The notes: generated by a model from the sequence alone, not told the origin. A stretch of DNA of 64,000 bases from Lycocorax pyrrhopterus obiensis (GCA_014706295.1 JACSVZ010000001.1:117642763-117706762); one strand, 5' to 3'; positions 34,901-47,366 are shown, counted from the first letter of the stretch. Made by a program: numbers and translations.

Positions 34901-37900
34901 ACAGCGTGAAGAACACACGGAGCATTTAGGAACTCCCAAACAGCATCTCACCACCTCCTGATTACTGCAGGTTGGAAAAATAGGTGTTAATTAACAAGGG
35001 GAATAGCTGTGACCCTTTTCCTCACTCACATTAGCAGGAGGGCAACCATCTTTAACTGAGAGGTGGAAAAGGTTTGAAATATTGATCAGTGCAGAAGTGG
35101 AGCCTCCTCCATCAGGACTCCTCCAGGAACCCAACATCGCCCACAGACCCACCAACCTCCTGTTTTTCCATCTAATGCATTTTTTCCTCTATTCCGAGCT
35201 CATTTTTTCAAACAATGACCTCGGAGGCTGCCAGTTCTCAGCATCACACTTCATTTCTGAAGGGTGTCTAGAGGTGTGGACCTGCTCAAGCCTGTGTGGT
35301 TTCACCACTTTGAATACCAAGACTTGTAGTGGTTTCCTGATTGATGAATCACGGACAATTTATCTCCTGTACTAAAAAGGTATTAAACATAATAGCCCAG
35401 GCAGATGTAATCTGCTGTGTTTATAAACTGGGGAAAAAACAGAACAACCTGCAGGTAAAACAATGTGAAATCAAGGTTTAATGACACAAGATGATGGAGG
35501 CTCCTCTCTGTCTGGCAGCTAATTTTAAAACCTAATTACGACTAACACCTTATTAGGATTAGGCTGGCATGGCCCGTGCTGCTGCCGCTTTGTGGTTCAG
35601 CAGCAGCGAGCCTTTAAGCTCCAGCATCTATTAAAATTGCTGATTAAATCCCTCATGTCACTCGAGAAATCTCAGCCTTATTGATCCTGCAGCTCACAAG
35701 TGCCCTGGATTGCACAGAAATGTTTTCCTATAAAAGGCTGGTCGGGGGAAAAAGAGCTCAGCGGGGAATTTTGTGTTGCCATCTCCACTTGTTTCCAGGG
35801 TTCACCACAAGCAGGATTCCTCAGCTGGATAAGGAACTGACTGGATGTTCACATCCAGATTCTGCCCCTGTGCCCTGCTCAGGTGAGACCCCACCTGCAG
35901 AACTGCCCCACCCCTGGGGCCAACAGCAGAAGGATGTGGAGCTGCTGGAGCCAATCCAGAGGAGGCCCCAGAGATGCTCCGAGGGCTGGACCGTGCCTGG
36001 TGTACAGCCCCTGTCCCAAGGAATGGTAGGGACATCCCTCTTCCAAGAGAAAGTTTCCCAAAGACTTGTTAAATATTTATTTTTAATAACTCCTTTCATT
36101 TAAAAAATACCTATATATTTCTTCTTCTCACCTTGCTGTGTAATTGATTTAATTTAGCAGGAAAAGGGAGTCTGGAGTAGCTGGAAGGTGAGGAACACTC
36201 TGACCCCATGCCACTCATGCCCCAGATTTAGCAGGGAGCAGTCAGGCAGGGGCCAGAGGACACCCCACATACCAGGGAAAGCATCCCAGGGTTTATCAGG
36301 GAGCTTATCAGCCCTCCTGGAGGCACTACTTATCCTCTTCAGGGATGAGATGACAAGGCTCCACTGGAAAAGCCTGTTTGACTGCGATCCCTAAACGGCA
36401 TCTCCTCCCCCTGCTCCTGCTCAGCCAGGCTGGGTTACAAGGTGGGAGTTTCAACCGTGTTCCTTGAAAATCAGGCTTTATTTTGGAATTCTTTCCATTT
36501 TAAGGGAATAGGGAATAATCTCCCTTTGGAGATAACCACCCCAGGTTGCTCCCAGGGATCAAACACTCAGCCAAGAGAGAGGTTTCACCTTCTCCACTGG
36601 AATTCCTCCTCTGCAGGAGCAGCAGGAGGGTCAGTGCTCTCCTTTTCATGATCCTTCATGGTTTTAATCCATCAAAGCCAGGTTGGACAGGGCTTGGAGC
36701 AACCTGGTCTAGTGCAAGGTTCCCATGGGGGTTGGAACAAGATGGTCTTTAAGTCCCTCCCAACCCAGACCTCCCAGTCTTTGATTCTGTGATCCCAAAT
36801 AATCCTGTCCACAAATCAACTGCCAGCAGGGGAGGCAAACGGGCACAAACCAACCCAGTAAAACCCCAGGAGAAAAGGTTTATTTACTGAATGCTGCAGA
36901 AGAAGCCTGGTAGGTTCTGTTCTCGGTGCCGGTGTCCACAGGGAGGTGGAAGGTGCCCTCGGTGGCACAGGACGAGGAGGTCTGGGGCCAGGCCTGCTTC
37001 ATCAGAAGTGTGGCTTGAGTGGAACAGAGAAGAGGTGTCACACAGAGAAATGACAGACAACTTCCTGCATTTATGTCACACTGGAATCACCCTGGTAATC
37101 TCTTCCCCCCAAGTTCCTACCCCTGGGGTGCCAAGCCTCACAGAAGGGACTTCACACCTTGGTGGGGGCTTGGAAACCTTCCTGCAGCCCCAAGGCCGAG
37201 CAGAGATGTTTCACACCCTCCACGTCTGCTCAGACTCTGAATTAACCCTCTCTGAAGGTACAGCTGTAAATCTGGAGTGTCACAGGGCTGGAAGCTGGGA
37301 ATGAGGGACTGAGGAGGCTGAGGAGGAATTAGCAGTGGAGACAGCCCACAGCAGCACAAGACATCCTAGTGGATGGAAATCCACTTCCCAGAGAGTGCAG
37401 GGAAGCACTGCTGCAGGTCTGCTGGTCCACCAAACCCTCCTGAGACTCTCCTGGAGTGGGACAGGAATGGGGAGCATGGAGGACACCCAGCAGTGCTGCT
37501 TTACTGGCCATCATCAGCTGTGGGAGATACTCCTGGGTGTGAGATCCACCTGGACGCTGCTCCACTGCTGGAGATGTGGAAACCTGCTCCTCCCTCCTCC
37601 TCCTTCAACAGAAAACCAGGAGGTTTGTGGGAAATGAGAGATTCGAGCCCAATTTCTCCTCCACTCAGTCACTGATCATTTTCTGCTCCAAGTCTCTGCC
37701 CTCTCCCAAAGGTTTGGGAGTTATTAAGGATTTCCAGGCTGCCTTGCTTTATTTTCCATGGTAGGCTGCACTCAGGAACATCACACTGGAGAGCAGCTCC
37801 CAGTGCTGTGACAGAAACTCCTTCACTTATACTTTTATTCAGAATCAGATTCATTTTTGCCTCTGCATTTCACAGAGGTTTTAATCTCCGAGACTGATGA

Positions 37901-40900
37901 GACAATTCATTCCAATGTTACACGAATCCTTCCTTTGCGGTTTTCCCTCTCCACATTAAACCTGCCACAAAATCAAGGCAATTTGGGCTGGAGATGGCTG
38001 GGAGATTGCCACAGCTCTGCGTGTTCTTTATTAAATCACGGATCCTTGGAGAATCCATCACCTAAAACTACACAAAACGTGGATCAAGGAGGCTTCCAGG
38101 AGCATTAATACCTCCTGGTCCTTTGCAATAATCCACAGGGATCACAATCCAGCCATGACTATCTAATATCCTTTAAGGGCCACCTCCAAACAGTGCCTTC
38201 TGGACTTGGGTTATCCTCTTGCCTAAAAATAAATAAAATAAAAAGCTTTTACTCATTATCAGTTTAATCCCTGGCAAACCAAGGGGTGGGAACTGAGCAA
38301 ACAATGTGAGCTGTGGGTCTCTGCAGCGCTGGGACTGCTCTGTTTTCCTGACAGGACCTTTAGTTGACATGGGAATATTCAGGACATATTTTAAGTGGAA
38401 AAGACAAAAATATGAACCCTTCCAACCCAAACCATTGTAGGATTTCTTGCTTCCCTCTGGCAACCTCATTTGTGATGGATACAGCCTCCAGCCCTGAACA
38501 AAGTTTGCAACAAGCTTAATTCCCCACTCAGGCAATCCCATGCCGAGTGCCTCAAAACGATGGGAGCATTTATCCTTGGAAAGCCTTGTGAGGCACTACA
38601 GGATATTCACCCCTCCAGACCCCAAGATACCCCTTAGGGGACCCACTGGTGTCCCCAAAGAGTCAGTGGGCACCTCTAGAGGATGGCTCAGAGCACTGCT
38701 GATGCTCCAACCTCCTTCTGCAAAGCAGCGTTTCCTGCGGGCAGGATCCAGAAGCAGGAATGGGGGATCGGAGCCTCCGTCCTGTCCCACGACATTCCCG
38801 CACAGATCCCTAATTTCTGAGGCTGATTTCAGTTCTGCTCTGCACGGGCACTACTGCAAAGCCATTGCTTCTGCCCTGCATTATTAATAAACACAGCTCC
38901 AGCCTCAGCCAGCCTCCACGAGCAAAGTGTGTGTCCTACTTTCAGGAAAATAAAAAGGGAGGCTTTAATGAAGGAAGTTAAAACAAAACAACCACGAGGA
39001 AGGCAGAATGCCTGGGAGGGAACATGCACCAGCCTTAATGAAGACATACATAATTTTATTTTTTTAAAATTGTGTCTCTGCAGCAGAGTGATTTTAGATG
39101 CTCATTTTTGCATACTTAAAAGGGATTTTTTTTTTTTAAGAGCAGTGTCCTAAAAAACCAGGCTTATTGCAAGCCTGGTGGGATGCTCTTCCCACCCTTT
39201 CCAACCTCTATTCCAAGGAGTATTACAGGGCACATTTGCCTGGTTAATTTCCACATGGACAATCAGATGAACCCTTGGTTTGTGATTGCTTTTTAGTGAG
39301 CTGGAGGGATTTCTGCCAGCAGGTACCACTCCCTTCCCAGCCTGGGAGGTTTGGAACAGGACCTTGTCCATGGATGAGATGCCGTAATTCTGCTGGGAAC
39401 CTTCAGCACCTTTTTCTTTTTTAGACTCAATGTCTAAAATCCCTTAAAAACACAGTTAGAATTAGTCTGCTGTTTCACAAGTCCAAGATTTTTACCCCCA
39501 GGCTGATTCCCAGGGTGTTCAAAGGACACCAGGAGCACGTTCCTCTCCAGGTTGTTTCCAGCCTCCCGTGTGACAGCACCTCCTTCAATCTGAGGAAACA
39601 CTCTCTGAACTGGTGCAGGTTTTAACTCAGCCACTGGACCACAGAATTGGTTCAGCCCAATTCCATTTAACACAGTTGAGGATGCTGTCACTCTGTCACA
39701 TGTCCCCACTGCTGGGAGATTTTATGGTGCTTCTTTTCTATCAGTTATCTCTCAAAAGCTCTTATTTTTTTTCTCCAGGAAGTCTGTTTTCCATTGAGAA
39801 GGGACCACTGGGTGTGGTGCTGGGAGGTCCTGAGCAGCAGAGCCTGCTCCTGCTTCCCACAGTGGTTAAAATGGTTTAACATCCTGCTGTGATATTAAAT
39901 TGTATTGATTTCAAGAGCTGCAAAATTGTTTATAACAGAACCACAGACTGGTTTGGGCTGGAAGGGACCTTAACGACAACCCAGTTCCAGCCCTGTGCCT
40001 TGGGCAGGGACACATTTACCTCAACTTGGCCTCAAGATTTATGGAAAACTCTATAAAAGGTTCAGCATTTTAATCCCAATTTTAATTTCTGAATCTTAAT
40101 CTTCATCATTTCCTCGTTAGTTTAGTGCTTAGCTGTGTTACCCACTGCAAGGCTTTTGTTCCCCATGCAAAAGGACCTGTCAGCTCTCTGGACATCAGGA
40201 GATTTCCAAGATGGAAATTATTAAAAGCATTTTTTAAGGATGAGAAACAGAGGAATGAAATTTAAACGTCAAATGGCCGTGGCAGCTCTCTGGCTTGAGC
40301 ATTAATCTGCGCAACAAAAAGATCTGGTGAGGGGGGACAAAAATGATCCGAGGATTTTTTTTTTTAGGAAAAGCAAGTCAGGAAAGATTAGGATTGCACT
40401 TGAGAAGGGAGCATTGGGACTGAACAAAAGGCTGACTGGCACAAAGAAGACTGACCACATCATGCACGTCCAGAGCAACAGACAATAATTGGCATGGCTT
40501 TAAAATACTAATACTAATAACAATAATTAGCAACTCGAGCCTTAATTAATCTGCAGAGCTGCTTTCTGCAAAGGACTGCAGTGATAAAATAGAGCAGAAA
40601 TCAAAGCATTTTTCCTGAGAGGACCCCACAGCCACATGGACAAAGGTAGGGAACAACCAACGCCTTGGAAAAGCTGCTGACTAGCAAGGTTTGGGGGGAT
40701 TATTCCATGTGGAGCAATCGTGGGGAAGCTTCTTCAGGCTGTTTTCAGTGAGGGGAGACCAGGGCAAATGGACAGCTTGGCTCCCACTGAGTGTCCCTTC
40801 TGCTGGGTGGAGGGGACAGGCTGGAATGATGGGGCTCCAGAAGGGATGTCCAAGGGTTTGCTGCTGCCTGCCTGGGAGAACCCCAGTTTTCAGGGTTATC

Positions 40901-42087
40901 CCTGTGTTTCCTTGTTCCCTCCTGCTTTTCTAAACTGTTCAGGTGGGAAGGGACCTTAAAGCTCATCTCATTCCACTCCCTGCTGTGGCCAGGGACACCT
41001 TCCACTATCCCAGGTTGCTCCAAGCCCATCCAACCTGGCCTTGGACACTTCTTTCTGAGGGTTGTTCCAATTTGTTTTCTAATGGAACCTCCACCCTCCC
41101 AAAGATTGTGTGTCTAAGATGTACAAGAAGCAATACAGACCCCCCCCAAAAATCCCTATCCTGCAGTGATTTGGGGTTTCCTCTCACTTGGGTGTTCCCT
41201 TGGCCATCTGCCCACTCAGTGGAGGAGCTGCTGCCTGCACGACTGGGAACAAGTGACATTTTATAATATCCAGGCCAAAATGCTGGAATGCTGCAGTATT
41301 TACATTCCCGGCTGAGCAGGGAGGACATTGCCAGCCTCTGGCAGGACAAGCTACTAATAAATTTATGGGCTTTTTCTTATTCTATGGAGTTGTTTTCATT
41401 TAATTCCTCCAGTGTTTTATCCTTCAGGGGAATGTGAGGGTGGCCAGCACACATCCAGGGGAACAAAATTGGTTTCATGTTCCATGTTAAGGCTTTAATG
41501 GGAAGAAACGCAGCTAAAGACTTATCAAAAGCACATAAACCCAAACAAAACACAACAGATCCCTTCCAGAATCATCCACAATAAACAGTTTTATGGAATA
41601 TGTGTAAACTGTGATGTGGAGAAGACAAAACCAAAAGATTTTGGCAACGAACCCCTCATTCCTGTTTCATCAGCCTTGGAAAGTGCCTGAGCCTGGGGAT
41701 CCACTGATTTTATGACAACTGGGAGACTGAAAACTTGGCAATTAAGGGGAGACAGCGTTTAGCAAGACTGGCACAAAGTCCAGCTTTGTGCTCCTTATGC
41801 AAGCAGCTCTTCCTGCTGCACACTCAAAGACGGCTTCATTAGCAAGTTTTAAAATCCTGTGGCTCTTCTGAGGCAAAACCCTTCAGAATAAACATCTCAA
41901 GCAACCAAAAGTCGAATCGAAGGGTGAGATATTATTTTTCATCTCCAGTGTGTGCTTGGATATGGATGAGCAAGGAATGTTTTCAGGCCTTTTCCAGAAT
42001 TTTTACCTGGGGCGTAGCCAGGGCTGCTGGTTGGATACATGTTGGGATTGTAGGCTGGGGCAGCGGTGGGATAGCCTGTTGGGTAAC
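31794..42087 (-). CDS. FAM168A: FAM168A (TCRP1), 5'-partial
   Basis: Small proline/tyrosine/alanine-rich protein, linked in mammals to cisplatin resistance and stabilisation of DNA polymerase beta (family knowledge). Five coding exons on the minus strand: 42087-42007, 37013-36888, 34640-34498, 33408-33234, 31906-31794. All junctions close in phase. They encode 212 residues plus [18 protein letters not shown], then [11 protein letters not shown]...[66 protein letters not shown], the hydrophobic [14 protein letters not shown], and the terminal [11 protein letters not shown]. Adding the usual ~23-residue start exon gives 235 aa, the length of the shorter human isoform. The start exon (MNPVYSP-type) was not found up to 64000 and presumably lies further upstream in a long intron. 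Confidence 0.95.
31907..33233 (-). other. FAM168A: FAM168A intron
   Basis: 1.3-kb intron, AT-rich, with no CR1 seen. The block 32480-32740 is low in repeats and looks like conserved non-coding DNA. Confidence 0.6.
33234..33408 (-). CDS. FAM168A: FAM168A coding exon ([10 protein letters not shown] to MAMSA)
   Basis: Acceptor TCCAACAG and donor GTAAGG on the minus strand. 58 codons plus one base. Includes [19 protein letters not shown] and the Gly/Met/Ala hydrophobic segment [14 protein letters not shown]. Confidence 0.95.
33409..34497 (-). other. FAM168A: FAM168A intron
   Basis: 1.1-kb intron with no other feature recognised. Confidence 0.6.
34498..34640 (-). CDS. FAM168A: FAM168A coding exon ([11 protein letters not shown] to QQNLYTQ)
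   Basis: Acceptor CTCTCTCAG and donor GTAGGT. 48 codons counting the Arg completed from the previous exon. Pro/Tyr-rich [12 protein letters not shown] is a hallmark of the FAM168 family. Confidence 0.95.
35860..36000 (+). mobile_element. CR1 LINE fragment
   Basis: Plus-oriented: CAGGTGAGACCCCACCTGCA, AGGATGTGGAGCTGCTGGAG, AGAGGAGGCCCCAGAGATGC. Internal CR1 region, related to the 59150-59410 copy on the other strand. Confidence 0.88.
36672..36800 (+). mobile_element. CR1 LINE 3' tail
   Basis: Plus-oriented: GCCAGGTTGGACAGGGCTTG, CAACCTGGTCTAGTG, GATGGTCTTTAAGTCCC, ending in TTTGATTCTGTGATCC, the CR1 terminal repeat type. Confidence 0.9.
36888..37013 (-). CDS. FAM168A: FAM168A coding exon ([11 protein letters not shown] to SSAAF)
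   Basis: Acceptor CCACTCAAG and donor GTAAAT on the minus strand. 42 codons plus one base; begins two bases into an Ala codon. Contains [18 protein letters not shown], as in the mammalian protein. Confidence 0.94.
39936..40030 (-). mobile_element. CR1 LINE 3' tail
   Basis: Minus-oriented: ACCACAGACTGGTTTGGGCT, GGAAGGGACCTTAACGACAA, GGGCAGGGACAC. Confidence 0.88.
40935..41062 (-). mobile_element. CR1 LINE 3' tail
   Basis: Minus-oriented: GGGAAGGGACCTTAAAGCTC, CAGGGACACCTTCCACTATC, ATCCAACCTGGCCTTGGACA. Confidence 0.9.
42007..42087 (-). CDS. FAM168A: FAM168A first coding exon in window ([13 protein letters not shown])
   Basis: Acceptor TCGTTTCAG and donor GTAAAA. 27 codons plus one base; the first Gly is completed from an upstream exon outside the window. 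Encodes [17 protein letters not shown]. Confidence 0.94.
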
Positions 42088-42871
42088 CTGAAACGAGAGA
42101 AAAACAGGAGTTAGGATTTTATCAATCGAGCAAGGATGGCACCCCTGGAAAGAAATGAACAGCCTGGGTGAGCACAGAAGCCACCGAGGGAAAACACAGG
42201 CGGATTCTCCGGGAATAGGAAGGACCTCCATGAAAGGAAGGACCACAGACTCACATGTAACATCATCAATATTTCACCTTTATTCCTGTAGGAAACAAGG
42301 ATCAGAATGCAGAATGCAGGAATGCTCCTGTGCTTTGGAGACAACTGCTGGGAAAATCCATACTCTGAACATGGAATTCAGGTACAAAACCCCACCGGCA
42401 CAGCGATATTGGAAAGGTTTTCCCAGGCTGCATGGCAGCACTTTGGAGAGCTCAGCACTTCCATTAAGCAGAGTTTCTTGCTGAAGGGAAGGCAGGGATC
42501 CTGAAGGAAAACATGCCAGCCCTGTATTCACCCATGGCTGCACAAGTGCCATTCCCAGGAGGCACTGATTACCTGCCAGGCCACCTGGAAGGAACGCGCT
42601 CGGACCCTTTGGAGCCACGCGGGGGTTAATGGGCACTTTGGGGAAGGTTGCAGAGCATCTGCAGTTTGCATCAGCCTCACTCGGAGGGGTCAGGGGGAGT
42701 TCAGGGGACTTGTGTGATGTAAGTGGGGTCTGGAAATCGTGGCACACCCCAGAGCCTGTGTGCACCCACACAGTGCAGGTGTCCAGCATCCAACTCCTAC
42801 TTCATTGGGAATTCCTGTCCTCTGTGGAGACCACAGACACAATCCCTGCACCTCGGTCTGCTCCTTTTCCA

Positions 42872-43150
42872 TGGAATCACACAATATCCTGAGCTGGAAG
42901 GGCCCCACAAGGATCATCCAGTCCAATCCCTGTCCCTGCACAGACCCCCCCAACGACCCCACCCTGGGCATCCCTGGCAGCGCTGTCCAAACGCTCCTGG
43001 AGCTCTGGCAGCCTCGGGGCCGTGCCCATTCCCTGGGGAGCCTGGGCAGTGCCCAGCACCCTCTGGGGGAAGAACCTCTCCCTGATCTCCAACATAAACC
43101 TCCCCTGGCTCAGCTCCAGCTGTTCCCTCAGGTCCTATCAGTGGTCACCA
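42872..43150 (-). mobile_element. CR1 LINE 3' fragment, distinct subfamily
   Basis: Minus-oriented: GAGCTGGAAGGGCCCCACAA, GGATCATCCAGTCCAATCCC, GGGGAAGAACCTCTCCCTGA. The wording differs from the main TTGGAAGGGACC family. Confidence 0.9.
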
Positions 43151-44146
43151 CTTTGCTTTTTGTTTCCTTCTATTTCTTGGAAGTTTTCCCTACTGAAAAG
43201 AGTAACACCCGAATAACTCCATCCTTCCTGGGTGCTGCTGAGTAAATCCCCCCGGCAGAGTGAACGGGACACGTTAATCCTGCTTTGCTGGTGGAGAATT
43301 TGGCTTTGCTATGCGTCACTGCCCGGTTTATCTGTGTGTCCCCTTGGCCCTCATCCCAGAGCAGAGCCAATGGAATGACCCTTGGAGAGTGTTTCCATGC
43401 CAAGCCCTACTGATACTGGCTGCTGGCTGCCAGCAAAGGCTGGAAGGAGGTAATTAGCAGTGGATTTACACCCACCTTTTAAAATAGTTTATTTTATTAA
43501 ATAAAAGCGAGCGTGGGTCGGTACTCCCCCCGCTGAGCACCAAAAGAGCCACAGCACAGACCCCCCCTCCCATGCCCCAAACCCCACTGCTCTCAAACCC
43601 TGGCACCACTGACTTCTGTGGCAAAATGTTGAGGTTCATTTGAATAAATCTAATTCAACAATCATGACCACTGTACTGGAATAAATGACTGGATGTTCTA
43701 CCCTCTCATTTTCATCAGTGATATATTTGGCTTCTAAATCAGGTTAATTAAAAATTGCTGTAGTTAATGTTGGATAAGCAGCAGTTTAACAGATTTTTAT
43801 TTTTTTTTTAGGCTTCACGGAACTCTGTTGTCGTCGTACCCAGGAATATCTAAAGCCTTTCAGCAATCAAGAAGCTCCTTAGGAAGTTATTTGCAGATCC
43901 AGTGATTGCAAGCAGAGCATTAATGATGAGGATCTTAAATCAGAAATATCCCTTCTCTCCACTTCACTGGAAGATAACCACGTCTTTTCCAGGACATTCA
44001 CTGCTCCACACTCTTCCTGTTTCCTCCTGACAATCCGGCCAGGGCTGCTAAACCAACTCCAGCTCACTTCTTGAAGCGTATTTTCCCTAAAATTCTCCCA
44101 CCTGTGTTTCTCCATGGGGTTTCACCTTCTTGGCACCTGCTTTGGT

Positions 44147-44222
44147 AGAATCTCAGACTGGTCGGGATTGGAATGGACCTCAAAGACCATCCTAGTTCCA
44201 GCTCCCTGCCATGGGCACAGAG
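44147..44222 (-). mobile_element. CR1 LINE 3' tail
   Basis: Minus-oriented: GAATCTCAGACTGGTCGGGA, GGACCTCAAAGACCATCCTA, CCCTGCCATGGGCA. Confidence 0.82.
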
Positions 44223-44679
44223 GATGTTGGCTGTGTGTGTGCCACGGTGTTGGGAAGTCCCTTGCTCGTTCCTGAAGGATTAGGATCTAGATGACAGTCA
44301 CTTGGGGCTCCAGGAGGTTCTTCTGATCTCTGCTGCTGGAAAATCCCCCCAAAAAAGCCCTGAATCCCACAAACTGCTGCAGTCTTTAGTGATAATCCTT
44401 AGTGAACAGTCCTTAGTCACCAGCCATGACAAACACAGTCCTGTGTGGTCACAAATGATCCACCTGTGCCCTCTGAGGTGCCAGCAGCACTCACCCACTG
44501 TCAAATTCAGGAAAAAACCCTTCTTTACCTGCACCAAAACTTGCAACATTGGGGTTATACGTTAAAAAAAGAGCCTGAAATAAATCAAAGCACAGGAAAA
44601 GGGTGGCTTTGGGTAAGATTTTCCATCCAGACGAACATTGAAGGGTTTCTTTCAGGCAGATGGAGGCAACTGTGTATTT

Positions 44680-44828
44680 ACAGAATCATGGAGTTGTTTC
44701 ACTTGGAAAAGACCTTTAGGACCATCAGGTCCAACCGCTCCCCAGCACTGCCAAGGCCACCACTGACCCATGTCCCCAAGTGCCACATCCACACCTATTT
44801 TAAAACCCTCCAGGGCTGGAGACTCAAT
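44680..44828 (-). mobile_element. CR1 LINE 3' fragment
   Basis: Minus-oriented: CTTGGAAAAGACCTTTAGGA, CCCAGCACTGCCAAGGCCAC, CATGTCCCCAAGTGCCACAT. Same subfamily as 61155-61610. Confidence 0.9.
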
Positions 44829-45267
44829 TGGTCTTTCTCCTTTTTTTGGGGTTTAGTTTCTGCTCGGCAGGACTCTTCCTCACCGTGGTATCTTTTGTTG
44901 CTCTGAAGGTAACTTAGGGCTGGTTTTGGAATCCTTTCGGCTCAAATAAATACAATTTCTATCAAGGAAGCTTTAATAGCTTTGGATGCAAAAAGAAGCC
45001 CTGCTCTGCACTATCTTCCACTCTGATCTCATAAACTTTGATAAGTGCTGACCTCCAGCAAGAAAACGTGTCCTTTCTATTTTAAGGGGAAGCAGAGATG
45101 GGAAAGGTACAGGAAAATTAATGTGGTTTGTTCCTTTTTTTGGACATAGTGAAAAATAAGAAAGTAGCAGAATCTGGGGCAATTTGTGCCAGGAGAAACA
45201 TGCCTGGAAATTCCCAGCATTCAAAATCCAGCAGGTTTAAAAATACATGAGACATTTTTTATTTAGC

Positions 45268-45555
45268 AGGGCCTGCTGTGATTGGACAAAGGGAAAGGTT
45301 TCAAACTGAAGGAGGGTTGATGTAGACTAGATGTGAGGAAGACTTTTTTTACAATGAGGGTGATAAAACACTGGCACAGGGTGCCCAGAGAAGCTGTGGC
45401 TGCCCCTGGATCCCTGGCAGTGTCCAAGGCCAGGTTGGACCGGGGCTTGGAGTAGCCTGGGATAGTGGAAGGTGTCCCTGCCTGTGGCAGGAGATGGCAC
45501 TGGATTATCTTTAAAAGGTCTCTTCTGACTCAAACGACTTCCAAAATCCTATAAT
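45268..45555 (+). mobile_element. CR1 LINE 3' fragment
   Basis: Plus-oriented: GATGTGAGGAAGACTTTTTT, GGCACAGGGTGCCCAGAGAA, GGAAGGTGTCCCTGCCTGTG, ending near CCTATAATTTT. Confidence 0.92.
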
Positions 45556-46916
45556 TTTTATATCTTATTGGTTTTGAGCCTCTAGGATTTTTCTGCTGGT
45601 TCTTCTTCATCCCCCAAATAATCCCAAATCAGCTCCCACATGGAAGCAAAAGCTGTCATGCCCCATGACAGTCCCCATGGCTTACATTCCCTTGGGTACA
45701 AGACAAAGTCTGGATCCAACAACCAGGAATGAGCTCAGGAAAGGCGGCAACACCAAAGCATCTGGCATCCTGCTCTGATGTTCCCCCTGGAAAACCTAAG
45801 AGACCTCCTGTAAATCCCTGTTCCTCCCGCTGGCACCGCTCCCCTCCTGCCACGTCTGTCCTGCCTCATCACCTTGAATGAAAAATAACAGCAAGAGGCT
45901 CAAACCTACTTGACATGAAAATGTCAGGAACGGAAAGAAAATATCCTTTATTTTCTATGGACCTGCACATGACAGGACTCTGTCTCTGCTGGGGCTTGAG
46001 GCTTTGCAGTGGTGCAGAAGGAAAGAAAATGAGATGAAAAATATTGAACAAAATTTATTAGATTCCTCATAGAAGGTATCCAAAGTTATTTTGTGGCTTA
46101 TTTTAATTTAATATCATCTCCACAATCAATAGGAGTAAGAAAGGCAGTGTTCATGTAATCTCCTCCCCGGGGAAAACACACAGCACTTCAGCTCTGGGAA
46201 GCACTGACTGAGCTGCTTTAAAAATCACCACACAATAACCGTGCAAAGCAAAAAGCACACGGGGCTGCATGAGTAGGTATTTTACAGCCACCTTTAATTT
46301 TACATGTATTTTAAATGTTTCTGTATCAAAATCATCTAATAACACCCAGCCAATGACAATCCACAAGTGGCTCTGAAGCACTTGGTTCTCTTGAAATCCT
46401 TGAAAGAGAATTTGCTTCTCCTTGGCTACAGGGCCCGTGCTTTGGTCCATGTCTCAGCCTCCCACGCGCTGGGAACTGTCACTTACAGCACTGAATTCCA
46501 GCATGTGCCATTTCACTTTTTCAAGAGTAGTTTCATTGACCATTATCTGATCAAGGCCTTAATTGCTACAAGCAGCCGACATTAATTTACAAGACAAAAT
46601 ATTCTCCTTCATTCTTTTTCTTAACGAGTCTCAAGCAGTGCAGACTCCTGAAAGTGGCCGTGTCACAAGGATTTTTACAGGGACAGATGATAAAGTCCCT
46701 TATCTAAGGGCAGGACAAAGCACTATAAAACCACACTTCAACTCCTTGAACTGCCAAGGACTCCAGCTCGACACTTGCTGCAATTGAGAGCTCATTAACC
46801 ACCAACATTCCCTGGAAGGAAAAGCCAGGCAGCCACACAAAACTGGCCCTCTTGTGGCATTCATTGCTCCAAGGTGGATAAATGTGAGACATTATTTGGG
46901 CCCCTCCCAAAAAGAA

Positions 46917-47366
46917 GGACATTGAGGGGCTGGAGCGTGTCCAGGGCAGGGAACGGAGCTGGGAAGGGGCTGGAGCCCCAGGAGCGGCTGAGGGAGCTGG
47001 GAAAGGGGCTCAGCCTGGAGAAAAGGAGGCTCAGGGGGGACCTTGTGGCTCTGCACAACTCCCTGACAGGAGGGGGCAGCCGGGGGGGCCGGGCTGTGCT
47101 CCCAGGGAACAGGGACAGGAGGAGAGGGAACGGCCTCAGGCTGGGCCAGGGGAGGTTTGGATCGGATATTGTGAAAATTCCTTCACTGAAAGCGCTGTCC
47201 AGCCCTGGCACAGCTGCCCAGGGCAGAGGCGAGTCCCCATGCCTGAAGCCACGGGGATATGGTGCTTGGAGACATGGGTCAGTGGTGGCTTTGGCAGTTC
47301 TGGGGGAATGGTTGGACTCGATGGTCTTGGAGGGCTTTTCCAACCTGATTCTGTGATTCTGTTTTA
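46917..47366 (+). mobile_element. CR1 LINE 3' fragment, about 450 bp
   Basis: Plus-oriented: GGCTGGAGCGTGTCCAGGGC, CTCAGCCTGGAGAAAAGGAG, GGCTTTGGCAGTTC, GGACTCGATGGTCTTGGAGG, ending GATTCTGTGATTCTG. One of the longest CR1 copies here. Confidence 0.93.

Larger units (their letters stand above)
34641..36887 (-). other. FAM168A: FAM168A intron with CR1 fragments
   Basis: 2.2-kb intron. CR1 pieces lie at 35860-36000 and 36672-36800. An AT-rich, repeat-free block at 35470-35735 looks like a conserved non-coding element. Confidence 0.6.
37014..42006 (-). other. FAM168A: FAM168A intron
   Basis: 5-kb intron with CR1 tails at 39936-40030 and 40935-41060 and an AT-rich repeat-free block at 40250-40620. 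The 27-nt cassette exon known in mammals (EFQFLHSAY) would be expected here in phase 1; I did not find it by eye. Confidence 0.6.

Noticed and set aside
46861..47356. 160-aa ORFs on both strands
   Set aside because: Both lie inside a CR1 3' fragment; this non-coding portion of CR1 gives open frames by composition.
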